Positions 16,259-27,020 of a DNA stretch of 64,000 nucleotides are shown here, one piece after another; within the stretch, counting starts at the first letter, position 1; each line of letters opens with the position of its first letter. Below the pieces are notes generated by a model. The model saw nothing but the letters and a program-made list of their open reading frames with translations, made no database searches and was not told the DNA's origin. The DNA lies in the NCBI GenBank assembly GCA_009698815.1, contig WLPJ01000005.1:57517-121516 (forward strand), in the 5' to 3' direction. The DNA is from Actinomycetota bacterium (GTDB lineage: Bacteria > Actinomycetota > Actinomycetes > Nanopelagicales > Nanopelagicaceae). The translations under genes and the position numbers were made by a program.

Positions 16259-18967
16259 TCAGCCGGTATTGCGCAGGCCTGCGGCAACTCCGTTGATTGT
16301 GAGCAACAGAGCACGAATTAACATGGCATCGGATGAATCACCAGCAGTGCGCACGCGATGGAGCAAGTTAACCTGCAGCAAATGAAGTGGGGATAAATAA
16401 GCATCACGAACCTGAAGCGTGCGCGCCAAGATTGGCTGATCACCAAGCAGAGTTGTTTTGCCAGTTAACGTCAATATCTCTTTTACGGTTAGCTCAAATT
16501 CTTCCGTGATTGTCTCCAAGAAGTGGTGTAACTCTTTAGGAACAAGGGTTTCCACATATCGCTTAGCAGTTACCAGATCTGTTTTAGCAAGAGTCATTTC
16601 AACATTGCTGATAAATGTGTGGAAGAAATGCCAATCAACCAACATGGTCTTTAATACATCGGTCTTTCCGGCCTCGCGCGCTGCCTTTAGCCCAGAACCA
16701 ACGCCATACCAACCAGGAACAATCTGACGTGATTGAGTCCAACCAAATACCCAAGGAATCGCGCGCAAAGAATCTAAACCGCCTGCAGCATCTGGGCGAC
16801 GTGATGGACGCGAACCAAGAAAGAGATTTCCCAGTTGTTCTACTGGTGTTGAAGCATAAAAATATGCGGGTAGATCAGGGTGATCAATTAAAGCGCGATA
16901 GCGCGCAAAAGATGAATCACTAATTAAATTCATGCATTCATTCCATTGTGCAAGATCAGCTGGGCTTTGTCGCGGCCCACGATTGAGAATTGTTGCCTCA
17001 AGGGATGCAGCCAGTGTTAGTTCTACGTTTTCGCGAGCAAGTGCGGGCAATGAGTACTTATCGCTAATTACTTCACCTTGTTCAGTCATTTTTATCTGGC
17101 CATCAACTGAACCCCAAGGCAGTGCAACCAGCGCGTCATAAGTTGGGCCGCCACCGCGACCAACAGAACCACCGCGACCATGGAATAGACGAAGTGTTAC
17201 GCCATATTTCATTGCGACATCACGCAACGCACGCTGTGCACGGTGAATTTCCCACTGGCTAGTTGCGATGCCAGCATCTTTATTTGAATCAGAGTAACCA
17301 AGCATTACTTCTTGAATATCGCCACGAAGAGCAACTAGCTCGCGATAAGTGGGATCGCTAAGCAGTTTTTCTAAAATTTCACCGGCAGCGCGCAGTTCGG
17401 CAACAGTTTCAAGCAGTGGAGCAAAGCCAATCTTGGCAACTTTCTTATCTAGGTCTACCAAACCAGCTGCTTTGCCTATGACGGCGGCAGCAATTAGATC
17501 ATCTGCTCCCTTGGTCATTGAAACGATATAGGTCTCGATAACTTCAGAACCGAAACGCCCAATCAGATCAGCAATGGCCTTGAATGTGTCGAAAGTTTTT
17601 TGTGCTGCAGCATCTAGTGAATCTGTTTTGATTGCCGTTGCGGCCGCCAGCGCTTTAATAAGAATTGGGAACTTATCTGAATGTGAAAGTTCTAGATAGC
17701 CCGATGGCATCACCTGCTGTAAAAGTTTGTGATGCGCATCTGAATGTTCGCGAATATCCAAAGTGGCGTGCGTTAAACCAAATGCTGCGATGCTGCGGAT
17801 TGTGCGCTCTAGTAAGCCAGTTGCAATTAGCTCGCCCCGGTGAGCAAATAGTGAATCACGCATCAGTGAGAGGTCGGCGATTAGTTCTGCAGAATTTGCA
17901 TAGTCGCGCCCTAGTACATGTGGACCACCGACTGCGTGGCGATTACGAGTAAATGCCAACCGGTGCGCGATCGCTGTTGCTTTCAAGCGATAAGGCTCTT
18001 GTTGATTTAGGCGCAAGAAGCGCGGCTCAAATTCTGGGATATTTTTCAGATCTGCGGCCACAGATGTAAGCAGTTCTGGGGTAGCACCAACAATTCTTGT
18101 TGAAACAGAAAGTACTTGACGTAATTGATCCATCGCAGAGATGGTGGTGCGAATTGCATGTCCTACTTGTAGAACAACGGCATCTTCGGTTACTTGTGCG
18201 GTGATATTTGGATTTCCATCACGATCTCCACCTATCCAAGTACCAAAAGTCAGCGGGCGTGCGCCAACTGGCAGATCAATATTAAGACGCTTTAATTCGC
18301 GCGCAAAATCGTTTAGAACCTCCGGAACTGTGTTCTTGGCAAGATCATCTAAATAATAAAGTGCGTTCATCGCCTCATCGAGCGGCTCTGGGCGATCTAG
18401 GCGAAGCTCATCGGTCTGCCAAAGAAGATCAACGGTTTCGGCAAGACGTTCGTTCTGACGCGGGTTGGAATCTTCATCTAATAATTTTGCTACTTCACCA
18501 AGTTTGTTAAGAATTGAGCGACGTGCCGCCTCGGTTGGGTGAGCAGTAAATACTGGGCGAACCGATAATTCGCCGATCCATTCTTCTAATTGTTCGTGTG
18601 TAAATTTATGTCCAGGTGTTTGCGCTTTGTACGCCTCTTCAATTTTATCAATTGCGCGACTGAGCCAAGATCCACCTGCTGCGCGAGTTTGCGCCAGCAC
18701 CCTGGCACGGTGAACTTGTTCGGCAACATTTGCTAAATGGAAATAAGTACTAAATGCACGCACCAGTTGTACGGAATCTTCCACGGAAAGATTTTCAAGA
18801 AGTTCGGTGCCGCCACCTTCGCGCACTGCTTTGCGAACCGACTCAACTAAATCAAGAAGCTCTTGTCCTTCTTGGCGAACCAGTGATTGACCTAAAAGGT
18901 CGCCAAGTTTGCGAACATCGCTGCGTAATAGCGCATCGTCATTGGCAAGTGAAGGGGTTGGCTGCAC
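16259..18967 (-). CDS. ppc: Phosphoenolpyruvate carboxylase
   Basis: A 902-residue anaplerotic enzyme converting PEP and bicarbonate to oxaloacetate. Catalytic signatures are intact: VFTAHPTEAARRS (active-site His, about 138-150), EVMLGYSDSNKDAGI, and FHGRGGSVGRGGGPTYDAL (the Gly-rich PEP loop). The C-terminus ends NTG, the conserved PEPC tail (xNTG) forming the effector/active site. Divergent from mfd with a 134-base gap containing a hairpin. Confidence 0.96.
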   Translation of the reverse strand: MQPTPSLANDDALLRSDVRKLGDLLGQSLVRQEGQELLDLVESVRKAVREGGGTELLENLSVEDSVQLVRAFSTYFHLANVAEQVHRARVLAQTRAAGGSWLSRAIDKIEEAYKAQTPGHKFTHEQLEEWIGELSVRPVFTAHPTEAARRSILNKLGEVAKLLDEDSNPRQNERLAETVDLLWQTDELRLDRPEPLDEAMNALYYLDDLAKNTVPEVLNDFARELKRLNIDLPVGARPLTFGTWIGGDRDGNPNITAQVTEDAVVLQVGHAIRTTISAMDQLRQVLSVSTRIVGATPELLTSVAADLKNIPEFEPRFLRLNQQEPYRLKATAIAHRLAFTRNRHAVGGPHVLGRDYANSAELIADLSLMRDSLFAHRGELIATGLLERTIRSIAAFGLTHATLDIREHSDAHHKLLQQVMPSGYLELSHSDKFPILIKALAAATAIKTDSLDAAAQKTFDTFKAIADLIGRFGSEVIETYIVSMTKGADDLIAAAVIGKAAGLVDLDKKVAKIGFAPLLETVAELRAAGEILEKLLSDPTYRELVALRGDIQEVMLGYSDSNKDAGIATSQWEIHRAQRALRDVAMKYGVTLRLFHGRGGSVGRGGGPTYDALVALPWGSVDGQIKMTEQGEVISDKYSLPALARENVELTLAASLEATILNRGPRQSPADLAQWNECMNLISDSSFARYRALIDHPDLPAYFYASTPVEQLGNLFLGSRPSRRPDAAGGLDSLRAIPWVFGWTQSRQIVPGWYGVGSGLKAAREAGKTDVLKTMLVDWHFFHTFISNVEMTLAKTDLVTAKRYVETLVPKELHHFLETITEEFELTVKEILTLTGKTTLLGDQPILARTLQVRDAYLSPLHLLQVNLLHRVRTAGDSSDAMLIRALLLTINGVAAGLRNTG

Positions 18968-19036
18968 TGGCCTATCCTCTCAGGATTACTCGCGATTTAG
19001 TTGCGTGATTATCCGCGTTAGACTTGGGACATCAAG

Positions 19037-19060
19037 CCCCCTCCCTTTTTGGGAACGGGG
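19037..19060. promoter_or_regulatory. GC-rich hairpin between ppc and mfd
   Basis: Inverted repeat CCCC-C-TCCC / TTTTT loop / GGGA-AC-GGGG: 8 base pairs with an internal bulge, in the 134-base divergent intergenic region, 41 bases before the mfd ATG. It is not followed by a T tract on either strand, so a simple terminator is unlikely; an operator or leader structure is possible. Confidence 0.3.
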
Positions 19061-19101
19061 TTAAAGCCGTTTTCTCACATAGTGGAAGTAGGTAGAACCG
19101 A

Positions 19102-22100
19102 ATGCGCGCATTGGTGGCGATGATTGGCAGCGATCTGGCTGTTGCATCCTGCCTGCGCGATTCCAGCAAAATTATTGCACCTGCCTCGACATATCCATTC
19201 TTAATAGCGCACCGTGCGAAAGATAAGCCGCTATTAATTGTGACAAGTTCAAGCCGCGGTGCAGAAGATTTAGCCAATGATCTCCGCGAATTACACGGCC
19301 AAGTTCTGGAATTTCCATCTTGGGAAACTTTGCCGCACGAGCGCCTGAGTCCGCGAAGTGACACTGTGGCCCGTCGCTTAGCAACACTTTCCGCGCTGGC
19401 AGTGCCGAATAATGAAAACACAATTGTCGTAGCACCTATACGCGCCGTGATTCATCGCTTCATTGCAGATTTAGCCAGCCAACCTATGCAGACTTTTGAA
19501 ATTGGAAGTGAAGTTGATTTAACAACTCTTATTACCCACCTGACCGAATTGGCTTACACGCGCACTGATCTTGTGGAAAAGCGTGGCGAATTCGCAGTGC
19601 GCGGCGGCATTATCGATCTCTTCCTACCTTTATCTGAACATCCAGTCCGCATTGATTTCTTTGGCGATGAAATTGAAGAGATGAGTTTCTTTGATGTATC
19701 CAGCCAACGCACAACTTCCCCGGTGGTCGGCAAATTATCTGTTCTGCCTTGCCGTGAACTTTTATTAACGCAAGCCATTCGCGCGCGAGCTGAAGCTGCT
19801 AAAGAAGAATATCCGGCTGCACTTGAAATTTTAGATCGCATTGCACAGGGGATCACTACCGAAGGAATGGAATCACTTATTCCGATTTTGATTGAAAAGA
19901 CCGAAACAATTTTGCAACGCATGCCCGCTGGTACAGAAGTGATCTTTATCGATGATGAGCGAATTCGCATGCGCAACATTGATCTACTTGCAACTAATCT
20001 GGAATTCTTTGAGGCGGCGTGGTCGCATGCGGCACTGGGCGCGGCAGCACCTTTGCCAGTTACCGATGCAACTTATTTGTCTTGGGAAGGCTTGCAAGAA
20101 GATATTTCTCGCTGCCAGCTGATCACGCGCGCACTTAACCCTTTCGGTTCTGACTTAGATACATCTGCAACGTTCTTGGATTACAACGCAATTGATCCCT
20201 TGCGTGCAGATATCGACCGCGCCGTAACTGCTTTGCAGGAGGCGATAGACGCTGATTTCTCAATTATTTTCTCGGCGGCGGGCCACGGTATGGCTGAGCG
20301 TTATGCTGGGATATTTCGCAATGCGGATCTGCCCGTTGTGATCGTGCCTGAATTAAGAGCGATCCCAACTAAAGCTAGCGTGCATATAACCCAATCTTCG
20401 ATTGCACATGGTTTTTCATCACTTTCTTCGCGCATACTTTTTATTACAGAGCGCGACTTAACAGGCAGTAAAGCATCGGCAAAAGATGGCGCGCGTATGC
20501 CATCTAAGCGCAAACAAGCAGTTGATCCACTTGAATTACGTGCTGGTGATTTCGTGGTTCATGAACAACACGGAATTGGCCGCTATGTTGAAATGGTGCA
20601 GCGCACTATTGGTGGCATCACCCGCGAATATTTAGTCATTGAATACGCACCCGCCAAACGTGGTCAACCAGGTGATCGCGTCTTTGTTCCAACCGATACT
20701 TTAGAACAAGTTAGTAAATACATCGGCGGTGAGTCACCAACAGTTCATCGCATCGGCAGTGGTGAGTGGCAGAAAGCAAAAGGTCGCGCGCGAAAGGCAG
20801 TTAAGCAAATTGCGGGCGAGCTAATTCGACTTTATGCCGCGCGCACAAGTTCGCCAGGTTACGCGTTCTCACCAGATACACCATGGCAGCGCGAACTAGA
20901 AGATGCCTTTTCATATATCGAAACTCCAGATCAGCTTTCCACAATCGAAGAAGTCAAGCGCGATATGGAGAAGCCTTATCCAATGGATCGCATTATTTGT
21001 GGCGACGTAGGATATGGAAAGACCGAGATTGCAATTCGTGCCGCATTTAAAGCGGTGCAAGATGGCAAACAAGTTGCTGTATTAGTTCCGACAACTTTGC
21101 TGGTGCAACAACATGCTAAAACATTTGCCGAAAGATATGCCGGCTTTCCAATTCGCGTTGCTGGGCTATCACGCTTTAACTCTGCGAAAGAGTCCAAGGA
21201 AATATTGGCCGAGCTAACCACGGGCAGTGTTGATGTGGTTATTGGAACGCACCGCTTGTTATCGCAAGATGTCGTATTTAAAGATCTTGGGCTAGTCGTT
21301 GTAGATGAAGAACAGCGCTTTGGCGTAGAACAGAAAGAATCACTTAAAAAGATGCGCACCACGGTGGATGTTTTGGCAATGTCAGCAACGCCTATTCCGC
21401 GCACACTTGAGATGGCAGTGACGGGCATTCGCGAAATGTCCACGATCACAACGCCGCCTGAAGAACGCCATCCGATTCTTACCTATGTTGGACCTTCTGA
21501 AGATGCGCAGATACGTGCCGCAATTCACCGCGAGTTATTGCGCGATGGACAAGTTTTCTATATTCACAATCGAGTGGAATCAATTGATCGCGCCGCTGCC
21601 AAAATTCAAGAGTTGGTACCCGAAGCGCGCATCCGAATTGCGCATGGTCAGATGAGTGAGGGTTTACTGGAAGATGTGATCCTGGGATTCTGGAACCGTG
21701 ATTTTGATGTACTTGTCTGCACAACGATTGTGGAAAGCGGATTAGATATTGCAAATGCAAATACTTTGATTGTGGAACGTGCTGAAAATTTTGGTCTATC
21801 TCAGTTGCATCAGTTGCGTGGTCGCGTCGGACGCGGACGCGATCGCGCCTATGCTTATTTCTTATATCCACCTGACCAGCCGCTGACTGAGATTGCACTT
21901 GATCGCCTTAAAACAATTGCAACCAATACTGATCTTGGGGCGGGGATGCGGGTTGCACTTAAAGATCTAGAAATTCGCGGTGCTGGAAATTTACTTGGTG
22001 GTGAGCAATCAGGGCATATTGCAGATGTGGGCTTTGATTTATACATGCGCATGGTTGGTGAAGCAGTAAATGATTACAAGACAGGAATAATTGATAAGGA

Positions 22101-22587
22101 AGAAGAAGTTCACGAGTGCAAAGTCGAACTTCCAGTTAACGCCCACCTTTCAGAAAGCTATGTTCCAGGTGAGCGCCTGCGCCTTGATCTATATCGTCGC
22201 TTAGCCGACGTTGCTAAACCAGAAGATGTTCAAGGGATTCGTGAAGAGTTACTAGATAGATTCGGAGAACTTCCTGAAGAAGCAGTTGCCTTATTGGCGG
22301 TTGCGCAATTGCGCGCACTTGCCAAATCACACGGGATTCACGAAGTGGTGGCATCCGGAAAGTTCTTGCGCCTTACGCCTTTAACTCTGCCGGAATCTCG
22401 TCAATTACGTTTAACGCGCCTTCATCCCGGCTCCATATATAAAGGTCCAACGCGCACCGTGCTTGTTACTTTGCCGAAAAACCCTGCATGGAGCCCGTCT
22501 CAACCTGCTGCTGAAATAGTGGATACTTCTCTCCTGACCTGGGTTACCGAGGTCGTCGACCAATTAACGAGAGTGAGCACAACGTGA
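19102..22587 (+). CDS. mfd: Transcription-repair coupling factor
   Basis: A 1161-residue SF2 translocase that removes stalled RNA polymerase at lesions and recruits UvrA. Domains in order: UvrB-like D1/D2 (VRGGIIDLFLPLSEHPVRIDFFG at 168-190), RNA-polymerase-interacting CarD-like domain (AGDFVVHEQHGIGRYVEM, about 480), the helicase with Walker A CGDVGYGKTEIAIRAAF (about 634), the DEEQ box VVDEEQRFGVEQKE, SATPIPRTL, the TRG region GLSQLHQLRGRVGRGRDRAY, and the C-terminal TRCF domain. Normal length. Overlaps the following lipoprotein gene by 4 bases. Confidence 0.96.
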   Translation: MRALVAMIGSDLAVASCLRDSSKIIAPASTYPFLIAHRAKDKPLLIVTSSSRGAEDLANDLRELHGQVLEFPSWETLPHERLSPRSDTVARRLATLSALAVPNNENTIVVAPIRAVIHRFIADLASQPMQTFEIGSEVDLTTLITHLTELAYTRTDLVEKRGEFAVRGGIIDLFLPLSEHPVRIDFFGDEIEEMSFFDVSSQRTTSPVVGKLSVLPCRELLLTQAIRARAEAAKEEYPAALEILDRIAQGITTEGMESLIPILIEKTETILQRMPAGTEVIFIDDERIRMRNIDLLATNLEFFEAAWSHAALGAAAPLPVTDATYLSWEGLQEDISRCQLITRALNPFGSDLDTSATFLDYNAIDPLRADIDRAVTALQEAIDADFSIIFSAAGHGMAERYAGIFRNADLPVVIVPELRAIPTKASVHITQSSIAHGFSSLSSRILFITERDLTGSKASAKDGARMPSKRKQAVDPLELRAGDFVVHEQHGIGRYVEMVQRTIGGITREYLVIEYAPAKRGQPGDRVFVPTDTLEQVSKYIGGESPTVHRIGSGEWQKAKGRARKAVKQIAGELIRLYAARTSSPGYAFSPDTPWQRELEDAFSYIETPDQLSTIEEVKRDMEKPYPMDRIICGDVGYGKTEIAIRAAFKAVQDGKQVAVLVPTTLLVQQHAKTFAERYAGFPIRVAGLSRFNSAKESKEILAELTTGSVDVVIGTHRLLSQDVVFKDLGLVVVDEEQRFGVEQKESLKKMRTTVDVLAMSATPIPRTLEMAVTGIREMSTITTPPEERHPILTYVGPSEDAQIRAAIHRELLRDGQVFYIHNRVESIDRAAAKIQELVPEARIRIAHGQMSEGLLEDVILGFWNRDFDVLVCTTIVESGLDIANANTLIVERAENFGLSQLHQLRGRVGRGRDRAYAYFLYPPDQPLTEIALDRLKTIATNTDLGAGMRVALKDLEIRGAGNLLGGEQSGHIADVGFDLYMRMVGEAVNDYKTGIIDKEEEVHECKVELPVNAHLSESYVPGERLRLDLYRRLADVAKPEDVQGIREELLDRFGELPEEAVALLAVAQLRALAKSHGIHEVVASGKFLRLTPLTLPESRQLRLTRLHPGSIYKGPTRTVLVTLPKNPAWSPSQPAAEIVDTSLLTWVTEVVDQLTRVSTT

Positions 22588-23189
22588 AGAAGATTCTGGC
22601 TGTCCTAACAATTGCATCAGCTTTGCTTCTTACCGGCTGCTCACAAACCAATGAAGCAGCATCCATTGGTGGTTTCAAGATTTCACAAACTGATTTACAA
22701 GCCAGCATCGATGCAGTCATTGCCGAGCGCGCCAAGGTTGATTCATCTCAAATGCAGCTTGAAACGGGCGATGAGCTAAATCGCGGACAACTTCGCTTTA
22801 AGATTTTGATGCACACCTTCGATGAGATCGCTAAAGAGTTAAAGATTGAAGTTACATCTAGCAACGTTGAGGCGAAGAAGGCAACTATTACTGAATCTGT
22901 TGGTGGAAAGACTGAACTTCCAAAGAATTTGGTAAATGCTGCGATCGCGCAAGCAGATTTTGATACCTATGTCCGCGCCATCGTTATCTCTGAACAGATC
23001 ACCTCTGCCCTTGCCGCATCTGGTGTTGCCGAAGAAGAGATCGCTACCAAGCTTGGCCAACTCCTTTCAGCAAAAGCAAAAGAACTAGGCGTGAAAATTA
23101 ATCCTCGTTATGGCTTCTGGGATGTTGAGGCTGGCGATGTCGTCGCAGCCAACGTAACCGGAGATGCTGTAGCTCCTGCTGCTAAGTAA
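22584..23189 (+). CDS. SurA N-terminal-domain-like lipoprotein
   Basis: 201 residues with a lipoprotein signal: positively charged MKKILAV, hydrophobic core, lipobox LLTGC with Cys at residue 19. The mature part is helical and resembles the SurA/PrsA-type chaperone N-terminal region, with the INPRYGFWD motif near the C-terminus common to actinobacterial homologues. No PPIase domain is visible, so a holdase-type chaperone role in the cell envelope is possible but unproven. It starts with GTG overlapping the mfd stop and precedes mazG by 4 bases; the mfd-lipoprotein-mazG order is conserved in the phylum. Confidence 0.8.
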   Translation: MKKILAVLTIASALLLTGCSQTNEAASIGGFKISQTDLQASIDAVIAERAKVDSSQMQLETGDELNRGQLRFKILMHTFDEIAKELKIEVTSSNVEAKKATITESVGGKTELPKNLVNAAIAQADFDTYVRAIVISEQITSALAASGVAEEEIATKLGQLLSAKAKELGVKINPRYGFWDVEAGDVVAANVTGDAVAPAAK

Positions 23190-23193
23190 GTAA

Positions 23194-23838
23194 ATGTCTG
23201 CTTCCGAACTTCAACGCCTGGTTGAGGTAATGGATCGGTTGCGTTCACCTGGCGGATGTCCGTGGGATGCAGAACAAACTCACGAATCCTTGATTAAGTA
23301 TTTGCTGGAAGAGTCATACGAATTTATTGACTCGGTAGATGCCAAAGATCGCGAAGGCATGCGTGAAGAACTCGGTGATGTATTACTACAAGTTTATTTC
23401 CATGCCCGGATGGCGCAAGATCATCCAACGGATCCATTTTCCATTGAAGATGTGGCTCGGGGCATTGCCGACAAATTAATTCGCCGCCATCCACACGTTT
23501 TTGAGAACTTAGAAGTTTCTGGAACTCAAGAAATTATTGAGAACTGGGAAGAGATAAAGGCGAAAGAGAAGGGCCGCACATCAGCTTTAGATGGCGTTGC
23601 ACTTGCGCAACCAGCGCTGCCCTTAGTTGAAAAACTTCTTTATCGCGCAGAAAAATATAAAGTTCATGTGCAGTTAACTAAATATGAAAGTGATAAGCCT
23701 GCGACCGAAGAGAGCGTTGGTGAAGCCCTGGCATCAATAATCGCTTGGGCGCGTGATAACGAGATTGACCCGGAAAACGCGCTTCGCCTATACGGCCGCC
23801 AAATCGCGGCGCAGATTAAGGATGCCGAGTCGCGGTAG
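23194..23838 (+). CDS. mazG: Nucleoside triphosphate pyrophosphohydrolase MazG
   Basis: 214 residues; hydrolyses NTPs to NMP and PPi as a housecleaning enzyme. The MazG fold starts with LRSPGGCPWDAEQTHESL, followed by the metal-binding EESYEF (ExxE) and EELGDVLLQVYFHA (ExxD) pairs. The C-terminal repeat typical of E. coli MazG is degenerate or reduced, as in other actinobacteria. Starts 4 bases after the lipoprotein stop. Confidence 0.93.
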   Translation: MSASELQRLVEVMDRLRSPGGCPWDAEQTHESLIKYLLEESYEFIDSVDAKDREGMREELGDVLLQVYFHARMAQDHPTDPFSIEDVARGIADKLIRRHPHVFENLEVSGTQEIIENWEEIKAKEKGRTSALDGVALAQPALPLVEKLLYRAEKYKVHVQLTKYESDKPATEESVGEALASIIAWARDNEIDPENALRLYGRQIAAQIKDAESR

Positions 23839-23891
23839 TATTGCCTTATACCGTTCAGCGCCGAGCGTGCATATAGGTAAGTTAATTCTGA

Positions 23892-25184
<1,293 letters not shown>

Positions 25185-25197
25185 TTAAGGCTTAAAG

Positions 25198-25626
25198 ATG
25201 CGACGCGGACGACGTAGTTATTCCTCTCGCCGTCGTCCGTCAAACCGTCGTCGCACACGCCGTAACGCTCGCCCTTTAGCGCTTATCGCAATCATCTTTG
25301 CATTCACGTTGACGCTTGCGCCACCGATTAAGAATTACTTCACCCAACGTGCTCAAATCAACTCACTTAAATCACAAGTAGCAACAGATCGCACCGCACT
25401 TGATGCCGCCCGCGCCGAACTAAATCTTTGGCGCGACCCGAGTTACATCAAATCACAAGCGCGCGAACGTCTTCACTTTGTGATGCCCGGTGAGCGTCAA
25501 TACATCGTGACTGGCACCGACATTGATAAGGCCGAACCACAAACCACAAAGGTGGTCTCACAACTACCAGAAGGTGCCCCTTGGTACACCAAACTGATTG
25601 CAACAGTTACTGAATCTGGTCTTTAA
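25198..25626 (+). CDS. Septum formation initiator, FtsB/DivIC family
   Basis: 142 residues. A very basic Arg/Ser N-terminal cytoplasmic tail (about 1-30) is followed by one membrane helix (PLALIAIIFAFTLTLAPPI) and an extracytoplasmic coiled coil (INSLKSQVATDRTALDAARAE), ending with the RDPSYIKSQARERLHFVMPGE motif that defines FtsB/DivIC proteins. It would act in the FtsQLB divisome subcomplex. Position between eno and DUF501 is the conserved actinobacterial one. Confidence 0.9.
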   Translation: MRRGRRSYSSRRRPSNRRRTRRNARPLALIAIIFAFTLTLAPPIKNYFTQRAQINSLKSQVATDRTALDAARAELNLWRDPSYIKSQARERLHFVMPGERQYIVTGTDIDKAEPQTTKVVSQLPEGAPWYTKLIATVTESGL

Positions 25627-25629
25627 TAG

Positions 25630-26121
25630 ATGAGCGATAAAGCAACACAGAAAGACCTAGATTGCATCGAAACCCAACTTGGTCGCACACCACGCGATGT
25701 GCACGCCATCGCTTATCGCTGTCCTTGTGGCAATCCCGCAGTAGTTGAAACACCACCGCGCCTTAGCCACGGTGAACCATTTCCAACTTTCTATTACGCA
25801 ACGTGCCCACGGTTAACCGCTGCAATTTCTACCCTGGAATCAACTGGGCTAATGGCAGAAATGAATGAGCGTTTAGCAGTTGATGCCGAACTATCTGGCG
25901 CATATGCCGCAGCCCATGATGACTACCTCGCAGCACGAGCAGCGCTGCAGATGGATGTTCCTGAAGTCGAAGGAATTTCTGCAGGTGGAATGCCTAACCG
26001 CGTTAAATGTTTACATTCACTTGTTGCACATTCACTTTCTGCAGGTCCAGATGTTAATCCACTTGGTGATGAAGCACTTTCTAAACTGCCTGATTGGTGG
26101 AAAGAGCAACCATGCGAGTAG
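25630..26121 (+). CDS. DUF501 domain-containing protein
   Basis: 163 residues of the actinobacterial DUF501 family, function unknown. Characteristic segments: QLGRTPRDVHAIAYRCPCGNPAVVETPPRL at 17-46 (with the CPCG pair), FPTFYYATCPRLTAAIS, and NRVKCLHSLVAHSLSAG near the C-terminus with GDEALSKLPDWW at the end. The conserved Cys and His residues suggest metal binding, which is inference. Overlaps ppx by 10 bases; always found between ftsB and ppx in this phylum. Confidence 0.88.
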   Translation: MSDKATQKDLDCIETQLGRTPRDVHAIAYRCPCGNPAVVETPPRLSHGEPFPTFYYATCPRLTAAISTLESTGLMAEMNERLAVDAELSGAYAAAHDDYLAARAALQMDVPEVEGISAGGMPNRVKCLHSLVAHSLSAGPDVNPLGDEALSKLPDWWKEQPCE

Positions 26122-27020
26122 CAGCCATAGATTGTGGCACTAACTCCATTCGTCTCCTTATCGCTGATATAGATGGCACAAACTTTCGTGAAGTGATTCG
26201 CTTGATGGAAGTTGTCCGCCTAGGACAAGGCGTTGATAAAACCGGTCAGTTTCACCCAGATGCAATCACTCGGACGCTCGCAGCCGTTGATATTTATGCC
26301 GCAGAGATTGCAAAACGCGGCGTAGAAAAGATTCGCTTCTGCGCGACCAGTGCCACACGTGATGCCACTAACCGCGATATTTTCATCGAAGGCGTTTTCG
26401 AACGTTTAGGCATTCGCCCAGAAGTTATTTCAGGTGAAGAAGAAGCACGCCTATCTTTTATGGGTGCAACCAAAGATTTACCAGCAACCGATGGACCATT
26501 TTTAGTTGTTGATATTGGTGGCGGCTCAACTGAATTCGTCTTTGGAACCGAATCAGTTGAATCAGCAAAGAGTGTGAATATCGGATGTGTTCGTATGTCT
26601 GAGCGCCATTTCACTGGTGATTTACCTGATCCTGGTCAAGTGGCTGCAGCAACTGAAGATATTGATGAAGCAATCGCACAAGCTGCAAAAATTGTCCCAA
26701 TAACAAAAGCAAAAACTCTGATCGCAGTAGCCGGCACTGCAACAACTGTTGCCGCCGCAGCCCTTGACCTGCCCGAATACGATCGCTACGCGATTCATCT
26801 TTCACATATTCCTGCCAAAAAAGTTCATCAAGTATCACAATCATTTATCAAGATGACCCGCACGCAACGTGAATCACTTGGATATATGCACCCAGGTCGC
26901 GTCGACGTTATTTCTGCAGGATCGCTGGTTCTCTCTCGCATCATGCGTGCAACTGGAGCCGCCGAATTCGTCGCATCCGAATCCGACATCCTCGATGGAA
27001 TGGCCTGGTCGCTTGTATAA
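26112..27020 (+). CDS. Exopolyphosphatase / guanosine pentaphosphatase, Ppx/GppA family
   Basis: 302 residues from the ATG at 26112 (an in-frame start at 26094 lies deeper in DUF501 and is less likely). Actin/Hsp70-like ATPase-fold motifs are AAIDCGTNSIRLLIADID at the N-terminus, GEEEARLSFMGA with the catalytic Glu region, VVDIGGGSTEFVFG, and VAGTATTVAA. The short single-domain length matches mycobacterial Ppx1 rather than the ~510-residue E. coli enzyme, which has extra C-terminal domains. Acts on polyphosphate and possibly pppGpp. Confidence 0.9.
   Translation: MRVAAIDCGTNSIRLLIADIDGTNFREVIRLMEVVRLGQGVDKTGQFHPDAITRTLAAVDIYAAEIAKRGVEKIRFCATSATRDATNRDIFIEGVFERLGIRPEVISGEEEARLSFMGATKDLPATDGPFLVVDIGGGSTEFVFGTESVESAKSVNIGCVRMSERHFTGDLPDPGQVAAATEDIDEAIAQAAKIVPITKAKTLIAVAGTATTVAAAALDLPEYDRYAIHLSHIPAKKVHQVSQSFIKMTRTQRESLGYMHPGRVDVISAGSLVLSRIMRATGAAEFVASESDILDGMAWSLV

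Noticed and set aside
20976..21449. 157-residue antisense ORF inside mfd
   Set aside because: Shadow of the helicase coding sequence with no motif of its own.
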